Source: Clostridium sp. | GTDB lineage: Bacteria > Bacillota > Clostridia > Clostridiales > Clostridiaceae | Length of the DNA: 58,916 nt | NCBI RefSeq assembly: GCF_029267215.1 | Contig: NZ_JARIDH010000016.1 | Span: 1 to 58,916 of the forward strand | Reading direction: 5' to 3' | The notes under the pieces: model-generated | The model's database searches: none | Seen by the model: only the letters and a program-made list of their open reading frames with translations | Told to the model about the DNA's origin: nothing | Program-made: the position numbers and the translations under genes | In this document: positions 27,076 to 36,613 of the stretch, piece by piece | How the letters are laid out: every line of letters starts with the position of its first letter | How positions within the stretch are numbered: the stretch's first letter is position 1

Positions 27076-29094
27076 ATGAAATTTGGTAAGAAAGATTGGC
27101 TCGATTATGAAAGAGGGATAGAAAAGGAATGGATGCTTACTAATGGCATAAGCGGTTTCTGTGGAGGAACTTTTATTGGTGCTAATTGTAGAAAGTATCA
27201 AGGATTATTATTAGCCTGTACAAATTCACCAGAGGAAAGATATATGATTCTTTCTAATTTAAATGAAGAGATTAATATTGGTGGAAAAATTCATCAATTA
27301 AGTTCATGCAAATATATAAATGAAACTGTGGATGGATTTAAAAATTTACAAGGTTTTTATTATGACGGATTACCTCATTTTAGATTTTTTGTGGATGGAG
27401 TAGTTGTAAATAAAAAAGTTTCAATGGATTATGAGAAAAATACTGTAGTTATTCAGTATGACATATTAAATGGAAGTAAAGAAACAAAGTTAAATATAGA
27501 GCCTCTATTCACATTTAGAAATCCAGGAATATGCAGTGGGGATGAGAATTTAGAATTTAAAACATCAATAAAAGATGAGGAAATTGAGCTTATTCCAAAG
27601 CTTAGAGAAGATATTAAAATTAGATTATTAACATATGGTGGAAAGGTGGTAAATAAAGGTTCTAAAATTGTGGATAAAATTTACTATGATGTGGATAAAA
27701 GCACAGGAGATAAGTATGTGGATAAATGTTATGTTCCATCAACTATTGAAGTATGTTTAAAACCACATGAAAAAAAGAAGGTTTATTTACTTTGTACTAT
27801 TGAAAATGATAAAGAGTTTAATTGCGAAGAAATAATTGAAAGAGAAGAAGAGAGAATTAGAAAGCTTAGAAATACTTTTGATGATGATAGAGTGTTAGCT
27901 AAATATCTTCCTATAGCAGCAGATCAGTTTATAGTAAATAGAGAATCTATAAATGGTAAAACAATTCTTGCAGGATATCCATGGTTCTTAGATTGGGGAA
28001 GAGATGCAATGATTGCTATTAATGGATTAACTTTGTCAACTGGTAGATTAGAGGATGCTAAGGATATTATAAAAAGTTTTAGTCTTTATGAGAAAAATGG
28101 ATTAATTCCAAATATGTTCCCAGGAGAGGGACAAGAACCTATTTATAATACTGTTGATGCTTCATTATGGTTTATAAATGCTGTTTATAATTATTTATTA
28201 TATGCAAATAGTGAAGAGGCTTTGAATTTTGTTAAAAATGAAATCTATGGAACTATTAAAAATATTATAAAAGCATATAAAGAAGGAACAGAGTTCTCAA
28301 TAAAAATGGATGAAAAAGATTCTTTAATAAATGCAGGTTCTGGATTAGATCAAGTTACTTGGATGGATGTTAGAGTAAATGGAATAGTTGTAACTCCAAG
28401 ACATGGTAAACCAGTTGAAATTAATGCTTTATGGTATAACGCCTTAAAGATTGCCGCTTTATTAAAAGATAAATTTGAAAAGGAAGAAGTAAATGAGTAC
28501 GAGGAATTATCAGAGAAGGTTAAGGAATCTTTCATTAAGAAATTCTGGAATGAAGATGAAAAATGTCTTTATGATGTTATAAATGATGAAGAGAGTGATG
28601 GAAGTATAAGACCTAATCAAATCTGGGCTGTTTCATTACCATTTACAATGTTAGATAGAAAACAAGAGAAATATATTGTGGAAAAAGTATTTGAAGAATT
28701 ATATACTCCATATGGATTAAGAAGTTTAAGTAGAGATCATAAGGATTATCATGGTATTTACATTGGAAAGCTTTTTGATAGAGATATGGCTTATCATCAA
28801 GGAACAACTTGGGGATTTCCACTTGGAGGATTCTTCACAGCATACTGTAAAGTGAATGATTATTCTAAAGAGTCTGTGGAATTAGTAGATAACTTAATGA
28901 AGGATATGGAGGATCATATTAAGGATCAATGTTTAGGAAGTATTGCAGAGATTTTTGATGGTGATAATCCCTTTAAAGCTAGAGGATGTTATGCTCAAGC
29001 TTGGAGTGTTGGTGAGATGCTTAGAGTTTACTATGAAGATATTTTAGGAAATAAGAAGAAATTAGAAAAGGCCCACAAAGATTTATTTATATAG
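27076..29094 (+). CDS. Glycogen debranching enzyme (amylo-alpha-1,6-glucosidase family)
   Basis: 672 residues. The N-terminal glycogen-debranching domain (about 1-200; EWMLTNGISGFCGGTFIGAN, GLLLAC) is followed by an (alpha/alpha)6 amylo-alpha-1,6-glucosidase domain (about 280-660; YPWFLDWGRDAMIAINGLTL, QVTWMDVRVNG, RPNQIWAVSLPF, GRDMAYHQGTTWGFPLGGF-like region). It removes alpha-1,6-linked branches left by phosphorylase. It follows glgP after about 235 bases that hold a hairpin and a short repeat, so it may have its own promoter. The terminator is at 29107. Confidence 0.9.
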   Translation: MKFGKKDWLDYERGIEKEWMLTNGISGFCGGTFIGANCRKYQGLLLACTNSPEERYMILSNLNEEINIGGKIHQLSSCKYINETVDGFKNLQGFYYDGLPHFRFFVDGVVVNKKVSMDYEKNTVVIQYDILNGSKETKLNIEPLFTFRNPGICSGDENLEFKTSIKDEEIELIPKLREDIKIRLLTYGGKVVNKGSKIVDKIYYDVDKSTGDKYVDKCYVPSTIEVCLKPHEKKKVYLLCTIENDKEFNCEEIIEREEERIRKLRNTFDDDRVLAKYLPIAADQFIVNRESINGKTILAGYPWFLDWGRDAMIAINGLTLSTGRLEDAKDIIKSFSLYEKNGLIPNMFPGEGQEPIYNTVDASLWFINAVYNYLLYANSEEALNFVKNEIYGTIKNIIKAYKEGTEFSIKMDEKDSLINAGSGLDQVTWMDVRVNGIVVTPRHGKPVEINALWYNALKIAALLKDKFEKEEVNEYEELSEKVKESFIKKFWNEDEKCLYDVINDEESDGSIRPNQIWAVSLPFTMLDRKQEKYIVEKVFEELYTPYGLRSLSRDHKDYHGIYIGKLFDRDMAYHQGTTWGFPLGGFFTAYCKVNDYSKESVELVDNLMKDMEDHIKDQCLGSIAEIFDGDNPFKARGCYAQAWSVGEMLRVYYEDILGNKKKLEKAHKDLFI

Positions 29095-29106
29095 ATTAAT
29101 ATTTAT

Positions 29107-29142
29107 AAAAAGCTAGAGCATTATAAAACTCTAGCTTTTAAA
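29107..29142 (+). terminator. Terminator after the debranching enzyme
   Basis: An 11-bp stem AAAAGCTAGAG / CTCTAGCTTTT, loop CATTATAAAA. Confidence 0.8.
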
Positions 29143-29215
29143 CTTTTCTTCACAATTAAATAAGATATTTTAGGATATAATGTATAAAAGAACTATTAGA
29201 AAGGGGTTTTAAAAT

Positions 29216-30061
29216 ATGAGAACTTCATTAAAAATAGAAAATGAATTAAAATTAATATCAGAAATGAGAGGAGAATCTGTATTTCAGGTTTTAGAATATG
29301 ATAGTTTAAAGGGTGGGGATTCTTTAGAACTTGCTATAAAGTTAAATCAAATGAGAGAAGCTAATATAAAATTAAGACAGGTTAGAATAATTTTAGATGA
29401 GAGTTCTGTGAAAATTGAAAAAGGTTCTTTAAGTTACATGAGAGGATCTATAAATATGCAAAATAAAATTGGTGGACCTTTAGGACTTGGTAAAAAGTTT
29501 TTTTCAAGTAAGGTTACAGGAGAGAGTACTTTTAAACCTAAGTACGATGGAACAGGTGAAATATTTTTAGAGCCTTCATTTGGTCACTATGCATTGATAG
29601 AACTTGAAAATGAGGAGATAGTAGTGGATGATAGTATGTTTTATGCTTGTGAAAGTAGCGTTGAAGTAGGTGCTTACATGAATAAATCAGTTTCATCTGT
29701 TATGTTTGGAAATGAGGGAATATTTCAAACTAAGCTTTCAGGAGAAGGGATTGTAGTTTTAGAAATACCAGTGCCTGAATCAGAAATATTTAAATGTAAA
29801 ATAAATAATGACGTTTTAAAAGTAGATGGTAATTTTGCTGTTTTAAGAACTGGAGATATAGAGTTTACAGTAGAAAAGTCATCTAAATCTTTGGTATCTA
29901 CAGTGACTGGTGGAGAGGGGCTTTTAAATGTATTTAGAGGTACAGGGGAAGTATGGCTTATTCCAACTAAATCAGTTTATGAGAAATTAGAACATGGATG
30001 GGATTCCTTAAGACCATTAACTAATCCTGGTGGAAGTTCTAATACTCGTGTTGATGATTAA
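29216..30061 (+). CDS. AIM24-family protein
   Basis: 281 residues, predicted soluble and beta-rich. The C-terminal half shows AIM24/TIGR00266-type repeats (GEGIVVLEIPVPESEIFKCK, TGGEGLLNVFRGTGEVWLIP). The N-terminal half contains the equivalent segment YMRGSINMQNK then FLEPSFGHYALIEL. The molecular function of this family in bacteria is not established. It is monocistronic, with AAAGGGG before the ATG. Confidence 0.75.
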   Translation: MRTSLKIENELKLISEMRGESVFQVLEYDSLKGGDSLELAIKLNQMREANIKLRQVRIILDESSVKIEKGSLSYMRGSINMQNKIGGPLGLGKKFFSSKVTGESTFKPKYDGTGEIFLEPSFGHYALIELENEEIVVDDSMFYACESSVEVGAYMNKSVSSVMFGNEGIFQTKLSGEGIVVLEIPVPESEIFKCKINNDVLKVDGNFAVLRTGDIEFTVEKSSKSLVSTVTGGEGLLNVFRGTGEVWLIPTKSVYEKLEHGWDSLRPLTNPGGSSNTRVDD

Positions 30062-30141
30062 TTAGTTTAGATTAATATTAAATTAAATTTAAATCCTTTG
30101 TTTTATAAGTTTCAACTTATTTTTTAGAAAGGTTTTGGGAG

Positions 30142-30217
30142 TTCACTTATTTATTATAAAGAAGTATAATTAAGGTATCTAGTATACAGAAAATACTACA
30201 TTAATAAGGGTAGTATG
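30142..30217 (+). promoter_or_regulatory. Candidate promoter and leader palindrome of the YerC-like gene
   Basis: TTCACT (30142-30147), a 17-base spacer and TATAAT (30165-30170) form a plausible sigma-A promoter. About 20 bases after the -10, AATACTAC (30192-30199) and GTAGTATG (30210-30217) form an 8-bp inverted repeat that could be an operator or leader hairpin. Confidence 0.45.
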
Positions 30218-30260
30218 TTTTATAGAGGTAATAAATAGTGACAAAAGGAGAAAGATTGGT

Positions 30261-30563
30261 ATGAGCGGACTTAAGTCTAAATTAAAGAGTAAGGATTTAG
30301 ATTTTTTATTTGAGGCTATTTTAAAGTTAGAAGATATAGATGAATGTTATAATTTCTTTGAGGATATATGTACAATATCAGAATTAAAGGCTTTAGCACA
30401 GAGATTACATGTAGCTAAGATGCTTAGAGAGAAGAAAACATATACTGAAATTGCAGAGGATACTAAAGCATCAACCGCTACAATAAGTAGAGTGAATAGA
30501 TGTTTAAATTACGGTGCTGATGGATATAACATAATTTTAGATAGAATGGAAAAAACTAAGTAA
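30261..30563 (+). CDS. TrpR-like protein of the YerC/YecD family
   Basis: 100 residues, the family size. Helical throughout, with the Trp-repressor-like DNA-binding helix-turn-helix at about residues 55-85 (LREKKTYTEIAEDTKASTAT then ISRVNRCLNYG). A transcriptional role is inferred from the fold; the effector is unknown. A palindrome in its leader may be its own target. Confidence 0.85.
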   Translation: MSGLKSKLKSKDLDFLFEAILKLEDIDECYNFFEDICTISELKALAQRLHVAKMLREKKTYTEIAEDTKASTATISRVNRCLNYGADGYNIILDRMEKTK

Positions 30564-30640
30564 TAAATCTTTATTAGAGAATAAGAGAATATAAAAAGTA
30601 GCATACTATATTTGATTAAATAATAAAGGAGTGATATAGT

Positions 30641-30958
30641 ATGCCTAATTTAAATTGTGGAGTAGGAAACTGTGCATATAATCAAGGAGGTTTATGTTCA
30701 CTTAATTCAGTAAAGGTTAATGGTTCATTTGCAAATAGTGTAGGATCTACTTGTTGTGGAAGTTTTGTTGAAAAAGGTGGATTTACAAATGCAGTTGAAA
30801 ATATGGGACCTGCAGATTTAGCTACTGATGTAGCTTGTGAAGCAGAAAAATGCTGTCACAATGAAAATTGTAAGTGTCATGCTCATAGCATAGATATTTC
30901 AGGAGATTATGCACAAAGTCAAGAAAATACACAATGTTCAAGTTTTGAATCTAAATAA
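30641..30958 (+). CDS. Cysteine-rich DUF1540 protein
   Basis: 105 residues with two DUF1540 modules: CGVGNCAYNQGGLCSLNSVK (about 5-24) and CEAEKCCHNENCKCHAHSID (about 67-86), each followed by a Cys-Ser/Gly-x-Phe end. The regular cysteines suggest metal binding or disulfide-bonded small domains. Function unknown. It has a strong AAGGAG ribosome site, is monocistronic, and ends at a strong terminator. Confidence 0.85.
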   Translation: MPNLNCGVGNCAYNQGGLCSLNSVKVNGSFANSVGSTCCGSFVEKGGFTNAVENMGPADLATDVACEAEKCCHNENCKCHAHSIDISGDYAQSQENTQCSSFESK

Positions 30959-30980
30959 ATAATATTAACTTTGCTAATTT

Positions 30981-31015
30981 AAAAAGAAGGCTAGATATAT
31001 AGCCTTCTTTTTTAT
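30981..31015 (+). terminator. Terminator after the DUF1540 gene
   Basis: AAAAAGAAGGCTA pairs with TAGCCTTCTTTTTT around GATATA. Confidence 0.92.
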
Positions 31016-31115
31016 AGTTAATAAAATAGCTTAAAAATCTACATATTATTTATATATTTTTTATGTATAAATAATATATAAGGAAAAAATTTAAGCAATA
31101 ATAGAGGTGAAATTT

Positions 31116-31805
31116 TTGAATATATTATTAGTTGATGATGAAGAGAAGATAGTTGAAGTTATAGAGGCATATTTAAAGAAAGAAGGGTTTGAAGTATTTT
31201 CATGTAGTAATGGAAAAGATGCTTTAAATATTTTTAATAACAATAAAATAGATTTAATACTTTTAGACCTTATGTTACCTGATTTAAGTGGAGAAGAGGT
31301 ATGTAAGGTTATAAGAGAGAAAAGCTGTGTTCCAATAATAATGATAACAGCAAAAACAGAAGAAGATGATTTGTTAGAAGGATTTGATATTGGAGCTGAT
31401 GATTATGTTACAAAACCTTTTAGTGTTAAACAATTAATTGCCAGAATAAAAGCACTTTTAAGAAGAGCTACTAATTGTGATAAAGAAGGGGAAATATTGG
31501 TTTTTAATGATGGAGAATTAAAAATTAATTTAGAAACAAGAGAAGTATGGGTAAGAGGGAAACTAATTACTTTAACTTCAACTGAATTTAATATACTTAT
31601 GTGTTTAAGCAAATATCCTAAAAAAATATTCACAAGGGATGAAATTATAGAACTTGTTTTAGGAGATAAAAATGATAGTTTTGATAGGGTTATAGACTCT
31701 CATATAAAAAATTTAAGAAGTAAAATAGAAGAAAATAGTAGAAAACCTAAGTTTATTATGACTGTATATGGGGTGGGGTATAAATTTGAAGGTAAGAAGA
31801 TATAA
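31116..31805 (+). CDS. OmpR-family response regulator
   Basis: 229 residues. Receiver domain (about 1-118) with the acidic pocket DDEE near the N-terminus, the phospho-acceptor in LILLDLMLPD and the lysine in VTKPFS; a winged-helix DNA-binding domain follows (about 130-228; LTSTEFNILMCL, RVIDSHIKNLRSKI, TVYGVGYKF). TTG 31116 is preferred over GTG 31107 because GAGGTGA (31104-31110) lies 5 bases before it and includes the GTG. The sensor kinase gene overlaps its end, so they are coupled. Confidence 0.92.
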   Translation: MNILLVDDEEKIVEVIEAYLKKEGFEVFSCSNGKDALNIFNNNKIDLILLDLMLPDLSGEEVCKVIREKSCVPIIMITAKTEEDDLLEGFDIGADDYVTKPFSVKQLIARIKALLRRATNCDKEGEILVFNDGELKINLETREVWVRGKLITLTSTEFNILMCLSKYPKKIFTRDEIIELVLGDKNDSFDRVIDSHIKNLRSKIEENSRKPKFIMTVYGVGYKFEGKKI

Positions 31806-33180
31806 AAGTTTAAATTATAAGGTAATAGTTCCTTCGGTTATTTTAATATCTATAACAATAATTTTAGCTGTTGTTTTCTCAAAATATTACTTTGACAAAA
31901 AATTTGGAAATTATATAATGGTTAAAAATCAAAATACTGTTCAAAATATTTTGATAGAAATAAGTGATCAATATTTTAATGGTAAGTGGGACTATAACAA
32001 TGTAGAAAATATAGGATATAATGCCTTGAATAAAGGGGTTATAGTTGCTTTGTCAGATGAAAATGGTAAAGAGATAATGGATATAGAGAAAAATTCAAAA
32101 GATAAATGCAACAAGGTAATGACTTATATAAAGAATTCTATGGAAGGAAAATATGGATCAACAACAAGTCAATTTGAACCTATTTATTATCCTATAATGA
32201 AAAATGGAGAAAAAATAGGAACAGCTAGAGTAAAGTTTTATGGTCCTATATTTTATATGACAAATGAGCTTGTATTTTTGGACATAGTAAACAAAATGCT
32301 TGTTGGTATAGGAGGACTTCTTATATTAGCCTTTATTTTTATGGGGTTAATAATATCAAAATCCATAACAAAACCTATAAAGAAGCTTAAAACAAAAGCT
32401 AAATACATAGCAAGTGGAGATTATGATAGGAAATTAAATATAGAAACAGATATTTTAGAAATAAATGATTTAGTAGATTCCATAAATAATCTTTCTCAAA
32501 ATATAAAAGAACAAGAAAACATAAGAAAAAGGCTTACTGGAGATATATCACATGAGCTAAAAACACCTTTGACAAATATACAGTCTCATTTAGAGGCTAT
32601 GATAGATGGTGTATGGGAGCCAACAGAAGAAAGGCTTGCAAGTGTTAAGGAAGAGGCAGAGAGGCTTACATGCTTAGTTAGTGATATGCAGAAACTTAAT
32701 AAGTATGATGAGTATTCAATGAGACTAAAAAAAGTTCAGAGTAATTTAGGAGATATAATTTCTTTTGTAGTATTTCAATTTTCTAATTTAGCTAAAACTA
32801 AGAATATAGAAATTAAATATGAAAAAAAAGATATAGAGATAAACTGCGATAAGGATAAGATAACTCAGGCTTTAATAAATATTCTTTCAAATGCTATTAG
32901 GTATTCAAATGAAGGGGGAACTATTTATATAGATGAAACAGTTGAGAAAAATAAAGTGCTTATTTCTGTGGAAGATAAGGGGATTGGAATATCAGAAGAT
33001 GATTTAAAATATGTTTTTGAAAGATTTTATAGGGCAGATAAATCAAGAACAAGAGCCACTGGAGGGACTGGAATTGGGTTAACCATAGTTAAATCAATAG
33101 TTTCAGCACATGGTGGTGAAATTTATGTTAAAAGTAAGTTAGGGGAAGGAAGTAAGTTTACAATAATATTACCTAAATAA
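31786..33180 (+). CDS. Membrane sensor histidine kinase
   Basis: 464 residues. First membrane span (about 10-30), an extracytoplasmic sensor loop of about 135 residues, a second span (about 172-192), HAMP (about 193-245), a HisKA dimerisation helix with the phospho-accepting His in GDISHELKTPLTNIQSH, and a HATPase domain (N box INILSNAIRYSNEGG, G1 VEDKGIGIS, F box YVFERFYRADK, G2 GGTGIGLTIVKS). The likely start is TTG 31786, 7 bases after a GGGGTGGGG run and inside the regulator gene. An in-frame ATG at 31768 is possible. The signal is unknown. Confidence 0.92.
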   Translation: MKVRRYKSLNYKVIVPSVILISITIILAVVFSKYYFDKKFGNYIMVKNQNTVQNILIEISDQYFNGKWDYNNVENIGYNALNKGVIVALSDENGKEIMDIEKNSKDKCNKVMTYIKNSMEGKYGSTTSQFEPIYYPIMKNGEKIGTARVKFYGPIFYMTNELVFLDIVNKMLVGIGGLLILAFIFMGLIISKSITKPIKKLKTKAKYIASGDYDRKLNIETDILEINDLVDSINNLSQNIKEQENIRKRLTGDISHELKTPLTNIQSHLEAMIDGVWEPTEERLASVKEEAERLTCLVSDMQKLNKYDEYSMRLKKVQSNLGDIISFVVFQFSNLAKTKNIEIKYEKKDIEINCDKDKITQALINILSNAIRYSNEGGTIYIDETVEKNKVLISVEDKGIGISEDDLKYVFERFYRADKSRTRATGGTGIGLTIVKSIVSAHGGEIYVKSKLGEGSKFTIILPK

Positions 33181-33187
33181 GATTTTA

Positions 33188-33258
33188 TAGAAACTCTATA
33201 CAAAATTAAGTAGGTCTTATGGGATAGCTAAAATCAACACTATATTAAATCAGAACCT
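33188..33258. repeat. Right-end fragment of the inverted-repeat element family
   Basis: TAGAAACTCT, then AATTAAGTAGGTCTTATGGG and ATAGCTAAAATCAAC up to AGAACCT match the right end of the full element at 13114-13416 and the element at 58727. The left terminus is missing. Confidence 0.7.
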
Positions 33259-33265
33259 ACAGAAA

Positions 33266-33304
33266 AAAAGAAGTATCAAAACTGATGTCTTGATACTTTT
33301 TATA
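33266..33304. terminator. Bidirectional terminator between the kinase and the DUF349 gene
   Basis: AAGTATCAA (33271-33279) pairs with TTGATACTT (33290-33298), with A-rich and T-rich flanks on both sides. It serves convergent genes. Confidence 0.8.
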
Positions 33305-33306
33305 TT

Positions 33307-34593
33307 TTATAAGCTATTTAATTCATTTCTTATAGATTGCATTTCACCTTGAACTTCTCTAACTTTAGCTTTATTATTTTCTATTCTACCTTTGATATCC
33401 TCAATGATTTCTTGGTATTTTTCTATAGTTTCTAAAGAATTGTTTCCAGGTCTAACATTGAATAATCTATTAGTGAAGTCAGAAAGTCTTTCTTCGTCTT
33501 GATCTATATATTTCTTTAACTTCTTAACAAACTCATCTTTATTTTTAAGTAATCCATTTAAGAAATCCTTTTGTTTGTTAGCTCTTTTAGAATTTACTTC
33601 ATCAAAAAACTCTTGTCTTTTTGCATAGAAGACATCTCTAGCCTCTTTAAATTCATTAATAAGTTTTTCATTTTCTTCTTTACCACAGAAACCTATTTTG
33701 AAGAACTCATCGCTGATTTCTTTAACTTTAGAAGACGCTTCTTTCCAGCTATCATTTTCATATAATTTCTTTAAATCTTCAATAAGGGCAGTTCTTTTTT
33801 CTATATTAACCTTATTTTCAGCTTTTAAAGCATCGAAGAATTCTTGTCTTTTTGAGAAGAATAAATCCTTAGCTTCTTTATAGCCTTTTGAAATTTCTTC
33901 ATTTCCTTCTTTACCTGAGAAACCTATTCCTTTGAATTCCTCGCAAAGAGCTGTAAACTTTTCAGTTGCTTCTTTCCAGTTTTCATTATTAACTAAGCCT
34001 TTTAATTCATCTATTATTTCTCTTTTTCTATTAGCTTTATTAACGAAATCTTCTTTAAGATTTTCCATAGCAGCCTTTCTAGTTGACTGTGCCATTTCTC
34101 TAGCTTCTTTAAATTCATTGAATAGTTCATTGTTAATTTTACCAGCAAATCCTATAGCGTAAAATTCCTCAGATAAAGATTTAGAAACCATATCACAAGC
34201 TTTAATATCTTCGTTATAAACTAAAGCTTTAAATCTATTTATAACATCTCTTTTCTTATCAGCATTAGCTTTAAATTCTTCATTAGCCTTTTCAAAGAAT
34301 GTTTTTCTAGCTTCAAAGAATTCATTCTTAGCGTCTCTTAAATCTTTTTTTAGAGCATTCTCAGCTTCTTGATCATAGTAGTAAATATTATTAAACTCTT
34401 CTAAAAGTGCATTAAATTCATTGTTTGCTTCTTTCCAATTTTGTGCGTTTTTAGCTAAGTCCTTAATTTTTTCTATTACCTCTTTTTTTCTTTTACAAGA
34501 ATTTTCTTCTTCAGCAGCTAATGCCTTTGCAAAATCTTCAGAATCTGTTGAAGTTTTAGTTTCATCTATGTAATTAGATTCATTAGTTGTCAT
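33307..34593 (-). CDS. DUF349 repeat protein
   Basis: 428 residues, highly charged and helical. Four to five tandem repeats of about 72 residues, each with the pattern K/R-x-x-x-I-x-x-L/F-K...W-K-E-A, then F-x-x-I-GF-x-GK, then F-x-x-AR-x-x-F-x-x-KR (for example NENWKEATEKFTALCEEFKG then IGFSGKEG). A coiled-coil C-terminus follows (about 350-428). DUF349 proteins in bacteria are of unknown function. It is monocistronic, opposite to the two-component operon. Confidence 0.85.
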   Translation of the reverse strand: MTTNESNYIDETKTSTDSEDFAKALAAEEENSCKRKKEVIEKIKDLAKNAQNWKEANNEFNALLEEFNNIYYYDQEAENALKKDLRDAKNEFFEARKTFFEKANEEFKANADKKRDVINRFKALVYNEDIKACDMVSKSLSEEFYAIGFAGKINNELFNEFKEAREMAQSTRKAAMENLKEDFVNKANRKREIIDELKGLVNNENWKEATEKFTALCEEFKGIGFSGKEGNEEISKGYKEAKDLFFSKRQEFFDALKAENKVNIEKRTALIEDLKKLYENDSWKEASSKVKEISDEFFKIGFCGKEENEKLINEFKEARDVFYAKRQEFFDEVNSKRANKQKDFLNGLLKNKDEFVKKLKKYIDQDEERLSDFTNRLFNVRPGNNSLETIEKYQEIIEDIKGRIENNKAKVREVQGEMQSIRNELNSL

Positions 34594-34959
34594 TACAATT
34601 ATCCCCTTTCTTTATATAAACTCAATTAATATTTTAAGGCGTAATGGGAGTTATGTCCATAATTAAAATGTTTTCACGATTATTTATGTAAGATATATAG
34701 AATTATAATATTGCTAGATATATTTATGAACATAAAACACAATACTTTTCTCTAATTTCAAGTATATGCGAATATTTAATAGATATTATATTAATTTAAG
34801 AAAAAATACGATTTTTTTTGTTAAAAGTATATTAATAAAGTTTTGATAAAATATCATATTTTAAAAATAATATTTTAGTAATAAATCTTATTTATTACTA
34901 TGATAGTATATAAAATATCCATAAAAATGGAGAAATTTAAGAGTTTTAATGACTAATAT
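34594..34959. other. Intergenic region upstream of the DUF349 gene and glmM
   Basis: Very AT-rich; no gene, RNA motif or family repeat was recognised before the glmM promoter. It should hold the divergent promoter of the DUF349 gene, which I could not pin down. Confidence 0.4.
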
Positions 34960-34988
34960 TTGACAAAAATTATTACATACAGTATTCT
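34960..34988 (+). promoter_or_regulatory. Probable sigma-A promoter of glmM
   Basis: TTGACA (34960-34965), a 17-base spacer and TATTCT (34983-34988). This leaves a leader of about 80 bases. Confidence 0.6.
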
Positions 34989-35076
34989 TTGAATGTATAA
35001 AAAGTAGTAATTTTAGTAACAAAAAAGAGAGAAATTTAATTAAAATATATTAAGAATATTAGAGGGGTGACATAAA

Positions 35077-36423
35077 TTGTCAAGATTATTTGGAACAGAT
35101 GGAGTTAGAGGAATTGCAAATACTGAGTTAACAGCTGAGTTAGCATACAATTTAGGAAGAGCAGGAGCTTTTGTTTTAACAGAGGGAACTCACAAACCTA
35201 AAATATTAGTTGCTAAGGATACTAGAATATCAGGAGATATGTTAGAGGCTGCATTAGTATCTGGAATATTATCAGTTGGTGCCGAGGCTATTTGTTTAGG
35301 AGTAATACCAACACCAGCAGTAGCTCATTTAACAAGAGAATATGGAGCAGATGCAGGGGTTATGATATCAGCTTCTCATAACCCAGTAGAATATAATGGA
35401 ATAAAATTCTTTGATGATAAAGGATATAAATTATCAGATGAGTTAGAAGATGAGATTCAAAGAACTATAGAAAATGGATTTGAAAATGTACCATCACCAA
35501 CAGGGGCTAACTTAGGAAGAGCCGTGGTAGAGAAAGCTGCATTAGAAGACTATGTTGACTTTGCTAAGAATACAGTTGGTATTTCATTAGAGGGATTAAG
35601 AATAGCTTTAGACTGTGCTAATGGTGCTTCACATGAAACTTCTGTTAAAGCCTTCAGAGAGTTAGGTGCAGAAATATATGTAATAAATGATAATCCAGAT
35701 GGAACAAACATAAATGAGAAATGTGGATCAACTCATCCAGAAGAATTAATGGAGTATGTTGTTAAGAAAAACTGTCATATGGGATTTGCTTTTGATGGAG
35801 ATGCTGATAGATGTTTAGCAGTTGATGAAAAAGGAAATTTAGTTGATGGAGATTTCATATTAACTATATGTGCTAAGTACTTAAAAGAGTTAGGAAGATT
35901 AAAGGATGATACTTTAGTTGTTACTGTAATGAGTAACTTAGGATTAATGATAGCTTGTGAAAATGAAAAAATAAACACATCTATAACTAAGGTTGGAGAT
36001 AGATATGTTTTAGAAGAAATGTTAGCTAAAGGATACAATTTAGGTGGAGAACAATCAGGTCATATTATTTTCTTAGAACATAATACAACTGGAGATGGAT
36101 TAGTAACTGCACTTCAAGTCGCTAGCATAGTTAAGAGAACTGGAAAATCTTTAGGTGAGTTAAAAGAGATAATGAAGGTATTACCTCAAGTATTAGTAAA
36201 TGCTAAGGTTCCAAATAACATGAAAAATATACACAATGAAGATGAAGAAATAATGGCTGAAATTAAGAAAATGGAAGCTAAATTAGATGGATGTGGAAGA
36301 GTTTTAATAAGACCATCAGGTACTGAGCCATTAGTAAGAGTAATGCTTGAAGGAGAAAATCAATCTGAAATAGATGAAATGGCTCACAACTTAGCTAAAA
36401 TGATAGAAGATAAATGTAACTAA
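35077..36423 (+). CDS. glmM: Phosphoglucosamine mutase
   Basis: Converts glucosamine-6-phosphate to glucosamine-1-phosphate for UDP-GlcNAc and peptidoglycan synthesis. 448 residues. The active phosphoserine is S100 in [15 protein letters not shown]; the Mg loop is [10 protein letters not shown]; the sugar loop is GGEQSGH; the phosphate loop is [12 protein letters not shown]. The start is TTG 35077: the family N-terminus [11 protein letters not shown] follows directly and GAGGGGTGA lies upstream. It is not next to cdaAR as in Bacilli, but glmS, the preceding pathway step, is only 1.5 kb downstream. Confidence 0.97.
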   Translation: MSRLFGTDGVRGIANTELTAELAYNLGRAGAFVLTEGTHKPKILVAKDTRISGDMLEAALVSGILSVGAEAICLGVIPTPAVAHLTREYGADAGVMISASHNPVEYNGIKFFDDKGYKLSDELEDEIQRTIENGFENVPSPTGANLGRAVVEKAALEDYVDFAKNTVGISLEGLRIALDCANGASHETSVKAFRELGAEIYVINDNPDGTNINEKCGSTHPEELMEYVVKKNCHMGFAFDGDADRCLAVDEKGNLVDGDFILTICAKYLKELGRLKDDTLVVTVMSNLGLMIACENEKINTSITKVGDRYVLEEMLAKGYNLGGEQSGHIIFLEHNTTGDGLVTALQVASIVKRTGKSLGELKEIMKVLPQVLVNAKVPNNMKNIHNEDEEIMAEIKKMEAKLDGCGRVLIRPSGTEPLVRVMLEGENQSEIDEMAHNLAKMIEDKCN

Positions 36424-36455
36424 TTTAAGATAATAAAATTTGATTTATTTATATA

Positions 36456-36496
36456 AAAAGAGGGCGGTATAATGTCTATACACTCCCTCTTTATTT
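36456..36496 (+). terminator. Terminator after glmM
   Basis: AAAAGAGGG pairs with CCCTCTTTA, with an inner GTATA/TATAC pair. Confidence 0.8.
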
Positions 36497-36511
36497 ATTA
36501 CTTTAAAAATT

Positions 36512-36545
36512 ATGCTCTGTTTTAAACACTCTCTTAAAACATAGT
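36512..36545. repeat. 34-bp remnant of the inverted-repeat element family (two tips joined)
   Basis: ATGCTCTGTTTTAA, a left tip, is joined directly to ACACTCTCTTAAAACATAGT, an inverted right tip. Nothing remains between the tips. Confidence 0.5.
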
Positions 36546-36613
36546 CAAAAGTTAAAAGTTATTTAAGAAATATATTTTAACTAAGTATTTATGATAATTA
36601 ATGAAAAGTGAAT

